DNA of 64,000 nucleotides, taken from the NCBI RefSeq assembly GCF_013377085.1, contig NZ_JACAAX010000003.1, forward strand, positions 62,001-126,000. The letters run 5' to 3'. The stretch comes from Rhodoplanes sp. Its GTDB lineage: Bacteria > Pseudomonadota > Alphaproteobacteria > Rhizobiales > Xanthobacteraceae. The notes beneath the pieces are model-generated. The model saw only the letters and a list, made by a program, of their open reading frames with translations. It searched no databases and had not been told where the DNA came from. Made by a program: the position numbers and the translations under genes. Position 1 is the stretch's first letter. Every line of letters begins with the position of its first letter. Shown in pieces: positions 51,478-59,840 of this stretch.

Positions 51478-52233
51478 GTGCCGCGGGAAAGACGAGCGCC
51501 GGCGACCGGAGGCGAGGCGGCAGCGGACGACGCCGCCACCCCGGCGCGCATTCTCGACGCCGCCGAGGCGCTGTTTGCCGATCGCGGCTTCCATGCCGTC
51601 TCGGTGCGCGAGATCACGACGGCGGCCGCCGTCAACGGCGCTGCGATCTTCTATCACTTCGGCCGCAAGGAGGATCTGCTGGCCGCCGTGCTGGAGCGGC
51701 GCGCTGCGCCCCTCGCGGCCGAGCGCCGGCGCCGCCTCGACGCGCTTCTGGACGGACCCGGCGAGGCGCTCACGCTGGAGGCGCTGATCGAGGCGTATCT
51801 GGCGCCCGGCCTCACCATCGGGTTCGGCTCGAGCGAGGCGCGCACCCGCTTCGGCCGGCTGCGCGGCCGTATCACGGCCGACAGCGGCGACGCCCGCGTG
51901 CAGGAGATTCTGCGTCGCCACTATCGCGAGCCCGGCCGCCGCTTCCTCGACGGCGTCGCCTGCCTGCTCCCCGATCTCACGCCGCCCGACCTGCAGTGGC
52001 GCTATCACGTGATGATCGGCACCCTGATCCACATGCTGAGCAAGCCGGGCCGCGTGCAGGCGGTCGCCGGCGATTCCCCCGAAGACACCTACGATCCCGA
52101 CGACATGGCGACGGCACAGCGCGTGCTGGTGCCGCTGCTCGCCGCCGTGTTTCGCGCTCCCCCCACTCTCACGGACGCGGCCGACACGCCGCGCCGGCCC
52201 CGCCGCAACGACAAGAACGATCCACAACCCTGA
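51478..52233 (+). CDS. TetR-family transcriptional regulator
   Basis: A 251-aa TetR regulator. The helix-turn-helix is at residues about 25-65 (ILDAAEALFADRGFHAVSVR, NGAAIFYHFGRKEDLLAAVL), followed by a C-terminal domain like that of larger AcrR-type members (YHVMIGTLIHMLSKPG). GTG 51478 follows AAGGAG by six bases and is preferred over an in-frame start at 51415. It starts a three-gene operon with a Bug binding protein (17 bp gap) and a CocE/NonD hydrolase (22 bp gap). It probably regulates this operon through the upstream palindrome. Confidence 0.88.
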   Translation: MPRERRAPATGGEAAADDAATPARILDAAEALFADRGFHAVSVREITTAAAVNGAAIFYHFGRKEDLLAAVLERRAAPLAAERRRRLDALLDGPGEALTLEALIEAYLAPGLTIGFGSSEARTRFGRLRGRITADSGDARVQEILRRHYREPGRRFLDGVACLLPDLTPPDLQWRYHVMIGTLIHMLSKPGRVQAVAGDSPEDTYDPDDMATAQRVLVPLLAAVFRAPPTLTDAADTPRRPRRNDKNDPQP

Positions 52234-52250
52234 GGCCCCGGGAGGTTCTC

Positions 52251-53228
52251 GTGCCCAAATCCGTGCTGTTTCGCGCGGCCGTCGTGGTCGCGCTCGCGAT
52301 GCTGCTGGTGCCGTTCCGGCCGGGGCCCGCCCGCGCCGAGTATCCCGACAAGATCATCCGCATCATCAATCCGTTCCCGCCCGGCGTCTCGACCGACGTG
52401 CTGGCGCGCGGGCTGGCGCAAAAACTAACCGAGTATCTCGGCCAGTCCGTGATCGTCGAGAGCCGGCCGGGCGCCAACGGCATCCTCGCCTCGACCACGG
52501 TCGCCAAGTCGGAGCCGGACGGCTATACGATGCTCCTCACCACCGGCTCGCACGTGGCGAACCCGATCGTGCAGAAGCACGTGCTGTACGACCCGGTGAA
52601 GGACTTTTCCGCCGTGACCCTGCTGGCGCAGTCCTACGGGCTGGCGCTGGTGTCGAACCTGCCGGCGAGCTCGCTCGCCGACATCGTCGCGCTGGCCAAG
52701 GCGAAGCCGGGCACGCTCACCTATGCGACCTCGGGCGTCGGCAATCTCACCCATGTGGCCGGGCGGCTGTTCGAGGTGCGGGCCGGCATCGGCATGACGG
52801 CCGTGCCCTACAACACGCCGGCCCTTATGACCGACGTGATCGGCGGCACCGTGTCGATGACCTTCGTGTCGACCGTCACGGCGGTGCCGCTGGTCAACGC
52901 CGGGACCGTCAAGGCCTTCGCCATCACGGGCACGCGCCGCACGCCGGCGCTGCCCGACACGGCGACCATGCAGGAGCTCGGCTACAAGGACTACGAGCTG
53001 CTCGGCTGGTTCGGCGTGCTGTTCCCGGCCAACACGCCGCGCGACCGCGTCGAGCGCATGCACCGCGAGATCGCCCGCGCCCTGCAGACCCCCGAGCTCA
53101 AGAAGCTGATCGAGGACTCCGGCCTTTATGTCGACGGTGCCGGACCCGACGAGTTCCAGGCCTTCCTGCGCAAGGACTTCGACTATCAGACCCGCCTGAT
53201 GGACGAGATCGGCCTCAAGGCGCAGTGA
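52251..53228 (+). CDS. Bug/TctC-family substrate-binding protein
   Basis: A 325-aa periplasmic binding protein with a signal peptide (1-28, ending ARAE). The mature part begins YPDKIIRIINPFPPGVSTDV and has the VIVESRPGANGILASTTVAK loop of the Bug family. GTG 52251 has GGGAGG upstream. It is the second orphan Bug protein in the window, without TctA/TctB. Co-transcription with a CocE-type hydrolase suggests that the ligand is an ester, an amide or the released acid. Confidence 0.9.
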   Translation: MPKSVLFRAAVVVALAMLLVPFRPGPARAEYPDKIIRIINPFPPGVSTDVLARGLAQKLTEYLGQSVIVESRPGANGILASTTVAKSEPDGYTMLLTTGSHVANPIVQKHVLYDPVKDFSAVTLLAQSYGLALVSNLPASSLADIVALAKAKPGTLTYATSGVGNLTHVAGRLFEVRAGIGMTAVPYNTPALMTDVIGGTVSMTFVSTVTAVPLVNAGTVKAFAITGTRRTPALPDTATMQELGYKDYELLGWFGVLFPANTPRDRVERMHREIARALQTPELKKLIEDSGLYVDGAGPDEFQAFLRKDFDYQTRLMDEIGLKAQ

Positions 53229-53250
53229 CCACGACACCCTGGAGACGACC

Positions 53251-55011
53251 ATGAACGATGCTTCCTCGCCCGCCGCCGGCACGCCTGTGGCCGGTCCCGT
53301 GGAGACCATCGTCGAGACCGTCACGACGGCACGCGGTCCGAAGATGATCTTCGAGAAGGACGTGGCGGTGCCGGTCGGCGACGGCACGGTGCTGCGCGCC
53401 AATGTCTTTCGCCCCGATCGCGAGGGCCGCTTTCCGGTGGTGATGGCGCACGGGCTCTACGGCAAGGACGTGCATTTCGCCGATGGCTTTTCGCCCCAGT
53501 GGGAGCGGCTGAACGCGCTGCATCCGGACCTGTTCAGGACCGGCACCAGCGGCCGCTTCCTGCGCTGGGAGACGGTCGATCCCGAAACCTGGGTGCCGGA
53601 CGGCTTCGTCGTCGTGCAGGTCGACTCCCGCGGCTCGGGAAAATCGCCCGGCTATCTCGACCCGCGCTCGCCGCGCGAGATCCAGGACTATTGCGAGGCG
53701 ATCGAATGGGCCGGCACGCAGCCGTGGTCGAACGGCAAGGTCGGCCTGATCGGCATCTCCTACTACGCCTTCACGCAATGGGCCGTCGCCGCGCTGCAGC
53801 CGCCGCATCTCGCCGCCATCGTGCCGTGGGAGGGCTTCGTCGACTACTATCGCGACGCCTACCGGCACGGCGGCATCTTCAGCAACGGCTTCACCTCGGC
53901 GTGGTGGCCGCGCCAGGTGCTGGTCAACCAGCACGGCAACGGCGGCACGCGCTATCGCGACCGCGACACCGGCCTGCCCAACACCGGCCCGGCGCTGTCG
54001 CCGGATCTGCTCGCGGGCAACCGCACCGACTATGTCGGCGAGTTCCTGCGCCACCCGCTGTGCGATGCCTGGTACCGCGAGCGCACGCCGGATCTCTCCC
54101 GCATCACCGTGCCGGTGCTCTCGGCCGGCAACTGGGGCGGACCGGGGCTGCATCTGCGCGGCAATATCGACGGCTATCTGGGCGCCGCGAGCCCGCAGAA
54201 GTGGCTCTCCGTGCATGACGGCACGCATTTCGAGAGCTTTTACCTGCCCGCCTATGTCGCGCTGCAGAAGCGCTTCTTCGACCGCTTCCTGAAAGACGAG
54301 CGCAACGGCTTCGACGACGAGCCGCGCGTAAAGCTGTCGATCCGCAGCCCGTACGGCGCGATGCGGCGCGACGAGAGCGAGCTCCCGCTGGCGCGCACGC
54401 AGTGGATGCGGATGTATCTCGACGCGCAGGCGCGTGCGCTGCGCGCCACGCCGCCGGCGGCGGGCTCCGCCGTCTCCTACGACGCGCAGGGCGACGGCAT
54501 CGACTTCGCCACCGCGCCGTTCGAGCGCGACACCGAGATCACCGGCTTCGTCTCGGTGCGGCTGTGGATCGCCTCGTCGACGACCGACATGGACATCTTT
54601 GCGGTGCTGCGCGCCTTCGGGCCGGACGGCAGCGAGGTGGTGTTCGACGGCGCCCACGAGAAGACGCCGGTGAGCCGCGGCTGGCTGCGCGCCTCGCATC
54701 GCCGGCTCGACCCCGGGCGCTCGCGGCCGTACCGGCCCGTGCCGGCGCATGATCGCATCGAGAAGCTCGAGCCGGGTCAGGCTTACCCCGTCGATCTCGA
54801 AATCTGGCCGACCAGCGTGGTGCTGCCGAAGGGGTTCCGGCTGGTGCTGACCCTGATGGGCAAGGACTTCGAGTATCCCGGCATCCCTGGCCGGATGCGG
54901 CACGACCATCCGCAGGACCGTGGCGGCCCGGAGTTCTCGGGCTCCAGCACGATATTTTCGGGCGGCGAGCGCGAGTCGTTCCTGCTGCTGCCCGTGATCC
55001 CGCCGCGGTGA
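53251..55011 (+). CDS. CocE/NonD family hydrolase
   Basis: A 586-aa alpha/beta hydrolase of the cocaine esterase/X-Pro dipeptidyl-peptidase class. An alpha/beta domain (residues about 35-360) has the nucleophile elbow GLIGISYYAFTQW and DSRGSGKSPGY. A jelly-roll C-terminal domain (about 390-586) has SVRLWIASSTTDMDIFAVLR. At the place where cocaine esterase has its catalytic Asp (WYDG) this protein reads GNWGGPGLHLRG, so the acid must come from elsewhere or the subfamily differs; I recall similar WGG sequences in relatives. The His is probably in HDGTHFESF. No signal peptide is seen. The natural ester or amide is unknown. Confidence 0.88.
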   Translation: MNDASSPAAGTPVAGPVETIVETVTTARGPKMIFEKDVAVPVGDGTVLRANVFRPDREGRFPVVMAHGLYGKDVHFADGFSPQWERLNALHPDLFRTGTSGRFLRWETVDPETWVPDGFVVVQVDSRGSGKSPGYLDPRSPREIQDYCEAIEWAGTQPWSNGKVGLIGISYYAFTQWAVAALQPPHLAAIVPWEGFVDYYRDAYRHGGIFSNGFTSAWWPRQVLVNQHGNGGTRYRDRDTGLPNTGPALSPDLLAGNRTDYVGEFLRHPLCDAWYRERTPDLSRITVPVLSAGNWGGPGLHLRGNIDGYLGAASPQKWLSVHDGTHFESFYLPAYVALQKRFFDRFLKDERNGFDDEPRVKLSIRSPYGAMRRDESELPLARTQWMRMYLDAQARALRATPPAAGSAVSYDAQGDGIDFATAPFERDTEITGFVSVRLWIASSTTDMDIFAVLRAFGPDGSEVVFDGAHEKTPVSRGWLRASHRRLDPGRSRPYRPVPAHDRIEKLEPGQAYPVDLEIWPTSVVLPKGFRLVLTLMGKDFEYPGIPGRMRHDHPQDRGGPEFSGSSTIFSGGERESFLLLPVIPPR

Positions 55012-55055
55012 CGCGGCCGCGCTAACGCCGCGTTTCGGGCGAACGTTTCACCTTC

Positions 55056-55157
55056 GTCATTCCGGAAGCGTTGCGGAGCGACGCTGTCCGGAATCCATAA
55101 CCCCGGTCTGGGACTATGGATTCCGGACAGCGTCGCTGCGCGGCGCCCCGGAATGAC
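55056..55157. repeat. Palindromic intergenic repeat, family B (copy 4)
   Basis: Begins GTCATTCCGGAAGCGTTGCG and ends GCGCCCCGGAATGAC. TGTCCGGAATCCATA faces TATGGATTCCGGACA, extending the inner dyad, and GACGCTG/CAGCGTC pairs further. It separates the convergent hydrolase and phnC genes. Confidence 0.87.
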
Positions 55158-55183
55158 GGCGAGCTGATCACCCGACTCCCGTG

Positions 55184-56014
55184 TCACGCCGCCGTGGCGC
55201 CGTAGACCCGCGCAAAGGCCGCGTCGTCGAAGTGTCGGGCCGGCACGTCCAGCACCAGCCGGCCGGCGCGCAGCGCGACGATGCGGTCGGCGTAGTCGCG
55301 GGCGAAGTCGACCTGGTGGAGCGCGCACAACACGCCGATGCGGTGCTCGCGCGCGATGTCGCGCAAGACCCCGATCACGTTGGCGGCAGAGCTCGGATCG
55401 AGGCTCGACACCGGCTCGTCGGCGAGCACCACGCGCGACTGCTGGGCCAGGACGCGGGCGATGGCGACGCGCTGCTGCTGGCCGCCGGAAAGAGAATCCG
55501 CGCGCTGATAGGCTTTCTCCAGCAGGCCGACACGGTCGAGCGCGGCGAGCGCGATCTGCCGGTCCTCGGCCGGGAACAGGCGGGTCGCGACGCGGAGCGT
55601 CGAGACATGGCCGAGCCTGCCGGCCAGCACGTTGTCGAGCGCCGAGAGCCGGCCGATCAGGTTGAACTGCTGGAAGATCAGGCCGATTCTTCGACGCACC
55701 TCGCGCAAGCGCGAGCCGCGGAGATCGTCGAGCCTCGTGCCCAGCACCGCGACATGCCCGGCGTCGGCCGTGACGAGGCGGGTCAGGCAGCGGAACACGG
55801 TCGACTTGCCGGCGCCCGACGGACCGACCAGCGCGACCAGCTCGCCGGGGTGCACCATGAAGGAGACGTCGTCGAGCGCCAGCGTCTCCCGGTAGCGCTT
55901 GGTGACGCCGGCGAGCGACAGCGCCGGCGGCGCGAGCGGTTCGGCGTGCGTCTCGGCGAGCGGCGTGCCCATGATGGGCTCCGCGGTGAGCGGCAGATGC
56001 GGATGCGCGGTCAT
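55184..56014 (-). CDS. phnC: Phosphonate ABC transporter ATP-binding protein PhnC
   Basis: A 276-aa ATPase with Walker A GPSGAGKST, Q loop LIFQQFNLIGRLSALDNVLA (characteristic of PhnC), signature LSGGQQQRVAIARVL, Walker B VVLADEPVSSLDP and CALHQVDFARDYADRIVALR. It energises phosphonate import. GAGGAG lies nine bases before ATG 56014. It is the last gene of phnD-phnE-phnC. About 30 extra N-terminal residues precede the usual PhnC start. Confidence 0.92.
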   Translation of the reverse strand: MTAHPHLPLTAEPIMGTPLAETHAEPLAPPALSLAGVTKRYRETLALDDVSFMVHPGELVALVGPSGAGKSTVFRCLTRLVTADAGHVAVLGTRLDDLRGSRLREVRRRIGLIFQQFNLIGRLSALDNVLAGRLGHVSTLRVATRLFPAEDRQIALAALDRVGLLEKAYQRADSLSGGQQQRVAIARVLAQQSRVVLADEPVSSLDPSSAANVIGVLRDIAREHRIGVLCALHQVDFARDYADRIVALRAGRLVLDVPARHFDDAAFARVYGATAA

Positions 56015-56026
56015 GGAGAATGCTCC

Positions 56027-56848
56027 TCAGACCAGCCGGCGGCGCAGCCAGGCCGAGAGCTGGTCGATCACCGTCACCATGATCAGCACGATCGCCGAGA
56101 GGGTGAGCAGCTTCTGGAAATCGAGTAGGTCGATGGCGGCCTTGATCTCGATGCCGATGCCGCCGGCCCCGACGATGCCGAGGATGGTCGAGGTGCGCAC
56201 GTTCGACTCCCAGACATAGAGCGATACCGAGGCGAGGCTCGGCAGCACCGAGGGCAGCATCGCATAGGTGACGATCTTGGTGCGGTTGGCGCCCGACATC
56301 GCCGCCGCCTCGAGCGGCGCCCCCGGGATGGTCTCGATCGCCTCGGCATAGAGCTTGGTGATGACGCCGACCGAGTGGACGATCATGCCGAGCACGCCGG
56401 CGAACGGGCCGAGCCCGACCGCGGTGACGAACAGCAGCGCGAACACCACCGTGTCGATGGCCCGGAACGCGTTGACGATCCAGCGCACCGGGAACGACAG
56501 CACGGGCGAAGGCGTCACGTTGCGGGCGACGAACACGGCGAGCGGGAAGGCGATCAGGGTCGCGGCGACGGTGCCGACGGTGGCGATCGCCACCGTCTCG
56601 ACGGCCCGGTAGGCGAACACGTCGAGGTCGTCGAGATAGGGCGGCCAGCCCTTGCCGGCCCATGCGACGAGGCGCGGGAAGCCGCGCACCAGCGCCGCCG
56701 GATCGACCTCGGCGAGGCGCAGGCAGGCGACGAAGGCGCCGGCGAGCACCAGCGCGACCAGCGCCCGCGCGATCACGTCGCGCGAGAGCGGATCGAGCCG
56801 CGGCTCGATGTAGCGGCCGTCGGCGCCGCGGACGGGAAGATTGGACAA
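56027..56848 (-). CDS. phnE: Phosphonate ABC transporter permease PhnE
   Basis: A 273-aa permease with six predicted helices and the PhnE signatures FRAIDTVVFALLFVTAVGLG, GVITKLYAEAIETIPGAPLE and VWESNVRTSTILGIVGAGGI. I chose TTG 56848, which has CAGGAG seven bases upstream. An in-frame ATG at 56902 would start inside the family B repeat and add an unconserved MRVRRVAP leader. The rare TTG start would lower translation relative to phnD. Confidence 0.88.
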   Translation of the reverse strand: MSNLPVRGADGRYIEPRLDPLSRDVIARALVALVLAGAFVACLRLAEVDPAALVRGFPRLVAWAGKGWPPYLDDLDVFAYRAVETVAIATVGTVAATLIAFPLAVFVARNVTPSPVLSFPVRWIVNAFRAIDTVVFALLFVTAVGLGPFAGVLGMIVHSVGVITKLYAEAIETIPGAPLEAAAMSGANRTKIVTYAMLPSVLPSLASVSLYVWESNVRTSTILGIVGAGGIGIEIKAAIDLLDFQKLLTLSAIVLIMVTVIDQLSAWLRRRLV

Positions 56849-56866
56849 AGGGGGACTCCTGGACTG

Positions 56867-56974
56867 GTCGTTCCGGGCCGGCGCAACGCGCCGGACCCGC
56901 AATCCAGCCGCCGTGACGGTGTCTGCCGCTGGAGTCCGGGTTCGCGAGCCTTCGGCTCGCGCCCCGGACCGACC
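56867..56974. repeat. Palindromic intergenic repeat, family B (copy 5, diverged)
   Basis: Ends GTCGTTCCGGGC and GCCCCGGACCGAC are imperfect reverse complements. Inner hairpins GCCGGCGCAACGCGCCGG and GCGAGCC-TTC-GGCTCGC resemble the variable hairpins of the other copies. It lies between phnD and phnE. Confidence 0.75.
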
Positions 56975-56983
56975 TTCATCTGA

Positions 56984-57853
56984 TTACGACGCTTTCAGCA
57001 CGCCGAGGTCGCGGCCCATCTTCTCCAGAACCTCGTAGGGCGCGTGCTCGGCCGGCACGAAGCCGGTGTAGGGCCAGGGCAGCAGCTTGCGCTCGTCCTC
57101 GTTCAGCCCGGTGAGGGCATCGCGCAGCTTCACGCGCATCTCCTCCGGAAAGCCGCGGCGCACCGCCACCACCTCGTTGGGCAGCGGATCCGACTGCCAC
57201 ACCACGGTGTTGGAGTCCTCGCGGATGGTGCCGTTGCGGATCATGGTGTTGCGGTGAATGTCCCAGCCGGTGGCGAGGTCGACCTGGCCGTTGGCGGCGG
57301 CGACCTGAGCGGCGGCGGCCGAGGCGCCCTCGGCATAGCGGCCGAAGAAGGTCTTCGGCTCGATGCCGCGCTGGCGGAACCAGTGGGTCGGCACCATCCA
57401 GCCGGTGGTCGAGCCGACGTCGAGCATCTGCATGGAGAGGCCGCGGGCGCCCTCCGGCCAGCTCTCGATCTTCAGGCCCGGGCGGGCGACGATGACGGCC
57501 CGATAGGTCGGCTCGCCGTTCACCAGCATGGTGCAGGCGATCTTCGCCTCGCCCTTGGCGCGGGCCAGCACGTAGCCCCACGGACCCATCTGGGTGGCGT
57601 CGATCTGCTCGCTCGCCAGCGCCACCGAGATGCCGGCCCAGTCGTTGGCGACCGTGAGGTCGAGCCCGACGCCCATGCGGTCGGCGACGAGCCGATAGAG
57701 CGGCTCCCACACCTTCCGGGTCTCGGCCTGCGTCGCCTGCTGGGGCGCGAGGCCGATCTTGATGGTCTGGCGCGTCTGGCCCAGCACGGCGGGGGCGGCC
57801 AGCGCGGTGCCGGCGGCGACCGTGGTGGCGAGGAAGCGGCGGCGGTGCATCAT
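56984..57853 (-). CDS. phnD: Phosphonate ABC transporter substrate-binding protein PhnD
   Basis: A 289-aa binding protein with a twin-arginine signal (HRRRFLATTVAAG, cleavage near VLGQ). The mature region IKIGLAPQQATQAETRKVWE, followed by LTVANDWAGISVALASEQID and MGPWGYVLARAKG, is PhnD-like. The ligand may be a phosphonate, phosphite or phosphate ester. No C-P lyase genes are in the window. It is the first gene of phnDEC, with a candidate operator upstream at 57938. Confidence 0.9.
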   Translation of the reverse strand: MMHRRRFLATTVAAGTALAAPAVLGQTRQTIKIGLAPQQATQAETRKVWEPLYRLVADRMGVGLDLTVANDWAGISVALASEQIDATQMGPWGYVLARAKGEAKIACTMLVNGEPTYRAVIVARPGLKIESWPEGARGLSMQMLDVGSTTGWMVPTHWFRQRGIEPKTFFGRYAEGASAAAAQVAAANGQVDLATGWDIHRNTMIRNGTIREDSNTVVWQSDPLPNEVVAVRRGFPEEMRVKLRDALTGLNEDERKLLPWPYTGFVPAEHAPYEVLEKMGRDLGVLKAS

Positions 57854-57937
57854 GTCTCGGCGTCTCCGGATGAACGGGCCCGGGACGCCTGCGGCCGACG
57901 GCCCGCGCGGGCTGCTGGCGCGCCGGCATTCGGGCGA

Positions 57938-57960
57938 CTTGTCTAGTCTAGGTGGACAAG
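57938..57960. promoter_or_regulatory. Dyad before phnD, candidate PhnF operator
   Basis: CTTGTC (57938-57943) and GACAAG (57955-57960) are perfect 6-bp arms with 11 bp between them, containing a TAGTCTAG core. Overall 15 of 23 positions are symmetric. It sits 85 bp before the phnD start, between it and the phnF gene, where a GntR/HutC-type regulator would act. Confidence 0.5.
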
Positions 57961-58042
57961 CTGACGGACATGTGACACCCGGCCGCGGCGGCTGCGCCGG
58001 CCGGTGCCGATTGCCGTCGCATGCCGCCGTCGCATGCCGCCG

Positions 58043-58786
58043 TCACGGACTGTCGATGCGGATGCGCAGCTTGCCGTTCGGGAAGACCGCAGTGCCGAAC
58101 AGGATCGGGGCGCCGTCGCGGTCGGCGTCGACATAGCTCATCACCATCACGGGCGAGTCGAACGGGATCGCCAGCGCGCGTGCCTCGTCGGCGCGCGGCA
58201 ACCGGCAGTCGATCCAGGTCGAGGTGCGGAAGAAGCTCGGATGGCCGAACTCGGCGAGCGCCGGCGTGTAGCTGCGCAGCCGCTTGAACGCCGCGTCGAT
58301 GCCGAGGAAGCGCGTGCGCTCGAACACATGGTAGCAGTACGCGGCGACGCCGGAGCCGGCCCGCCGCAGCGTCTCGACCATCAGGAGCTCGGTGCCGGGC
58401 GCCAACGCCAGAAGGCCGGCGAGCTCGGCATTGGCGGTGCGCAGCGAGGAGCGCAGCAGCCGGCCGTCCGGGCTGGCGCTGAGCCGCTGCTCGAACTCGC
58501 TCCATTTCGATTCGCGGGTGACGGCGTACTCGACCGGACGCTGCGCCACGAACACGCCCTTGCCCTGGCGGGCCACCACCAGACCGGCGGCCGCGAGCCG
58601 GGCGAGGGCGGGCCGCACCGTGTGGCGGTGAACGCCATAGGCGTGCGCGAGCTCGGCCTCCGACGGCAGCCGGTCGCCCGGACCGTAGAAGCCGGTGCGG
58701 ATCTCGAAGGTCAGGTCGATCTCGATCTGCCGCCAGACCGGAACGGGTTCGCCCCGGCGCACGCGGCGGCGCGGCAGAACCAACAT
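58043..58786 (-). CDS. phnF: Phosphonate metabolism GntR-family regulator PhnF
   Basis: A 247-aa HutC-subfamily GntR regulator. The N-terminal winged helix (PVWRQIEIDLTFEIRTGFYG, EAELAHAYGVHRHTVRPALA) is followed by a UTRA ligand domain (ELLMVETLRRAGSGVAAYCY, then FPNGKLRIRIDS at the end). The PGDRLPSE motif and VHRHTVRPAL recognition helix are as in PhnF. It is immediately upstream of and co-oriented with phnDEC, which it probably represses. Confidence 0.9.
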   Translation of the reverse strand: MLVLPRRRVRRGEPVPVWRQIEIDLTFEIRTGFYGPGDRLPSEAELAHAYGVHRHTVRPALARLAAAGLVVARQGKGVFVAQRPVEYAVTRESKWSEFEQRLSASPDGRLLRSSLRTANAELAGLLALAPGTELLMVETLRRAGSGVAAYCYHVFERTRFLGIDAAFKRLRSYTPALAEFGHPSFFRTSTWIDCRLPRADEARALAIPFDSPVMVMSYVDADRDGAPILFGTAVFPNGKLRIRIDSP

Positions 58787-58870
58787 GTCGCCTCCCTGCG
58801 GTGCCGGACGGGTTGTGGCACGGAACGGCGTCGCCGGAAACCGCCGGCTGCGCGGCGCGCGAAGGTCGCG

Positions 58871-59368
58871 CTACGGCGCGGCCTTCACGCCGATCATCTT
58901 GCGCAGCAGGTAGACGAGGGCGACGCGCTCCACCGGCTCGAGCTCGCCCATGGTCAGCTCGGTGATCTCGTGCGCGCACGGCACCATGCGGTCGAGCGCC
59001 GCCGCGCCCTGCTGTGTGAGATGCACGATCACCTTGCGGCGGTCCTCGCCGTCGTTCGACAGCACGACGAGACCGCGCGCCTTCAGCCGGTCGATGATGC
59101 CGCGGATGGTGCCCTGGTCCACCGCGGTGGCGCGCACCAGCGCGCTCTGCGAGCTCGGGCCCTGCTCCCGCAGCGTGCACAAGGTGACGAACTGCACCGC
59201 GGTGAGCTGCGGATCGGCGGCGGTGTGCTGGAAGATCGCGACATGGCGCTGATAGGCGCGGCGCAGCAGGTGCCCGACCTGCTCGCGGAAGTCATAGCTG
59301 CCGCGCACGGCAGGCGCCGGTCGCTTTCCGCGCGGCGGTTGCGGCGGTGCCGAAGCCTTGGCGGACAT
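58871..59368 (-). CDS. MarR-family transcriptional regulator
   Basis: A 165-aa MarR protein with the winged helix LTAVQFVTLCTLREQGPSSQ, ALVRATAVDQGTIRGIIDRL and the wing RGLVVLSNDGEDRRKVIVHL. Residues 1-25 are a basic, proline-rich extension. ATG 59368 starts the conserved part; the open frame extends further upstream but reads as noise. It is divergent from the NitT/TauT-type importer and nadC, so it is likely their regulator, with two dyads in the 472-bp gap as candidate sites. Confidence 0.88.
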   Translation of the reverse strand: MSAKASAPPQPPRGKRPAPAVRGSYDFREQVGHLLRRAYQRHVAIFQHTAADPQLTAVQFVTLCTLREQGPSSQSALVRATAVDQGTIRGIIDRLKARGLVVLSNDGEDRRKVIVHLTQQGAAALDRMVPCAHEITELTMGELEPVERVALVYLLRKMIGVKAAP

Positions 59369-59840
59369 GCGTGACGGCTCTCCCGTGATGCCGGACAGGC
59401 GGGCGTTTGCGTCGCGGCGGGCCGACGCGGCGCAACCGGACGGCGCACACGCCGCCGCCGCCGCACCCCCAACAATAGTGTACACGCTTCGCTCTGCACA
59501 AGACGCCGCGGCTTGACGGCGTGACCGGATTCCGGTCCGATTGCTCTGCTCGTCACCATGGCCTGCACAAAATATGTGAGATCGGGGCGGACTTTCCGGT
59601 TGGTCCGCCCGGGTCGGCCCGATAAAGTGAGTACACTCTTCTTTGACCACCGGTCCGGTGGCGTGTCGGTGCCCGAAACGCGGCCCGCCGCCGCGCCACG
59701 AGACAGGAGCGAGATCGGGCATGCGCCTGCGACGTGACGAGTCTTCTCGGCTCGGTCGTGACCGCGGACGCAAAACCATCCATCGTCGCGGCGCCTGGCG
59801 CCCGCGGCGCTCAGCGGCAACCCCCACCGTGAAGAGATCG
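59369..59840. promoter_or_regulatory. Long divergent promoter region, marR / ABC importer
   Basis: No gene is visible in these 472 bp. Two short dyads stand out: GTGTACAC (perfect, 59478-59485, inside AGTGTACACGCTTC) and AGTG-AGTA-CACT (59626-59637, followed by CTTC). Shared AGTG/TAC/CTTC elements suggest two binding sites of one regulator. Both lie in AT-richer patches, unlike the rest of the stretch. Confidence 0.35.
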
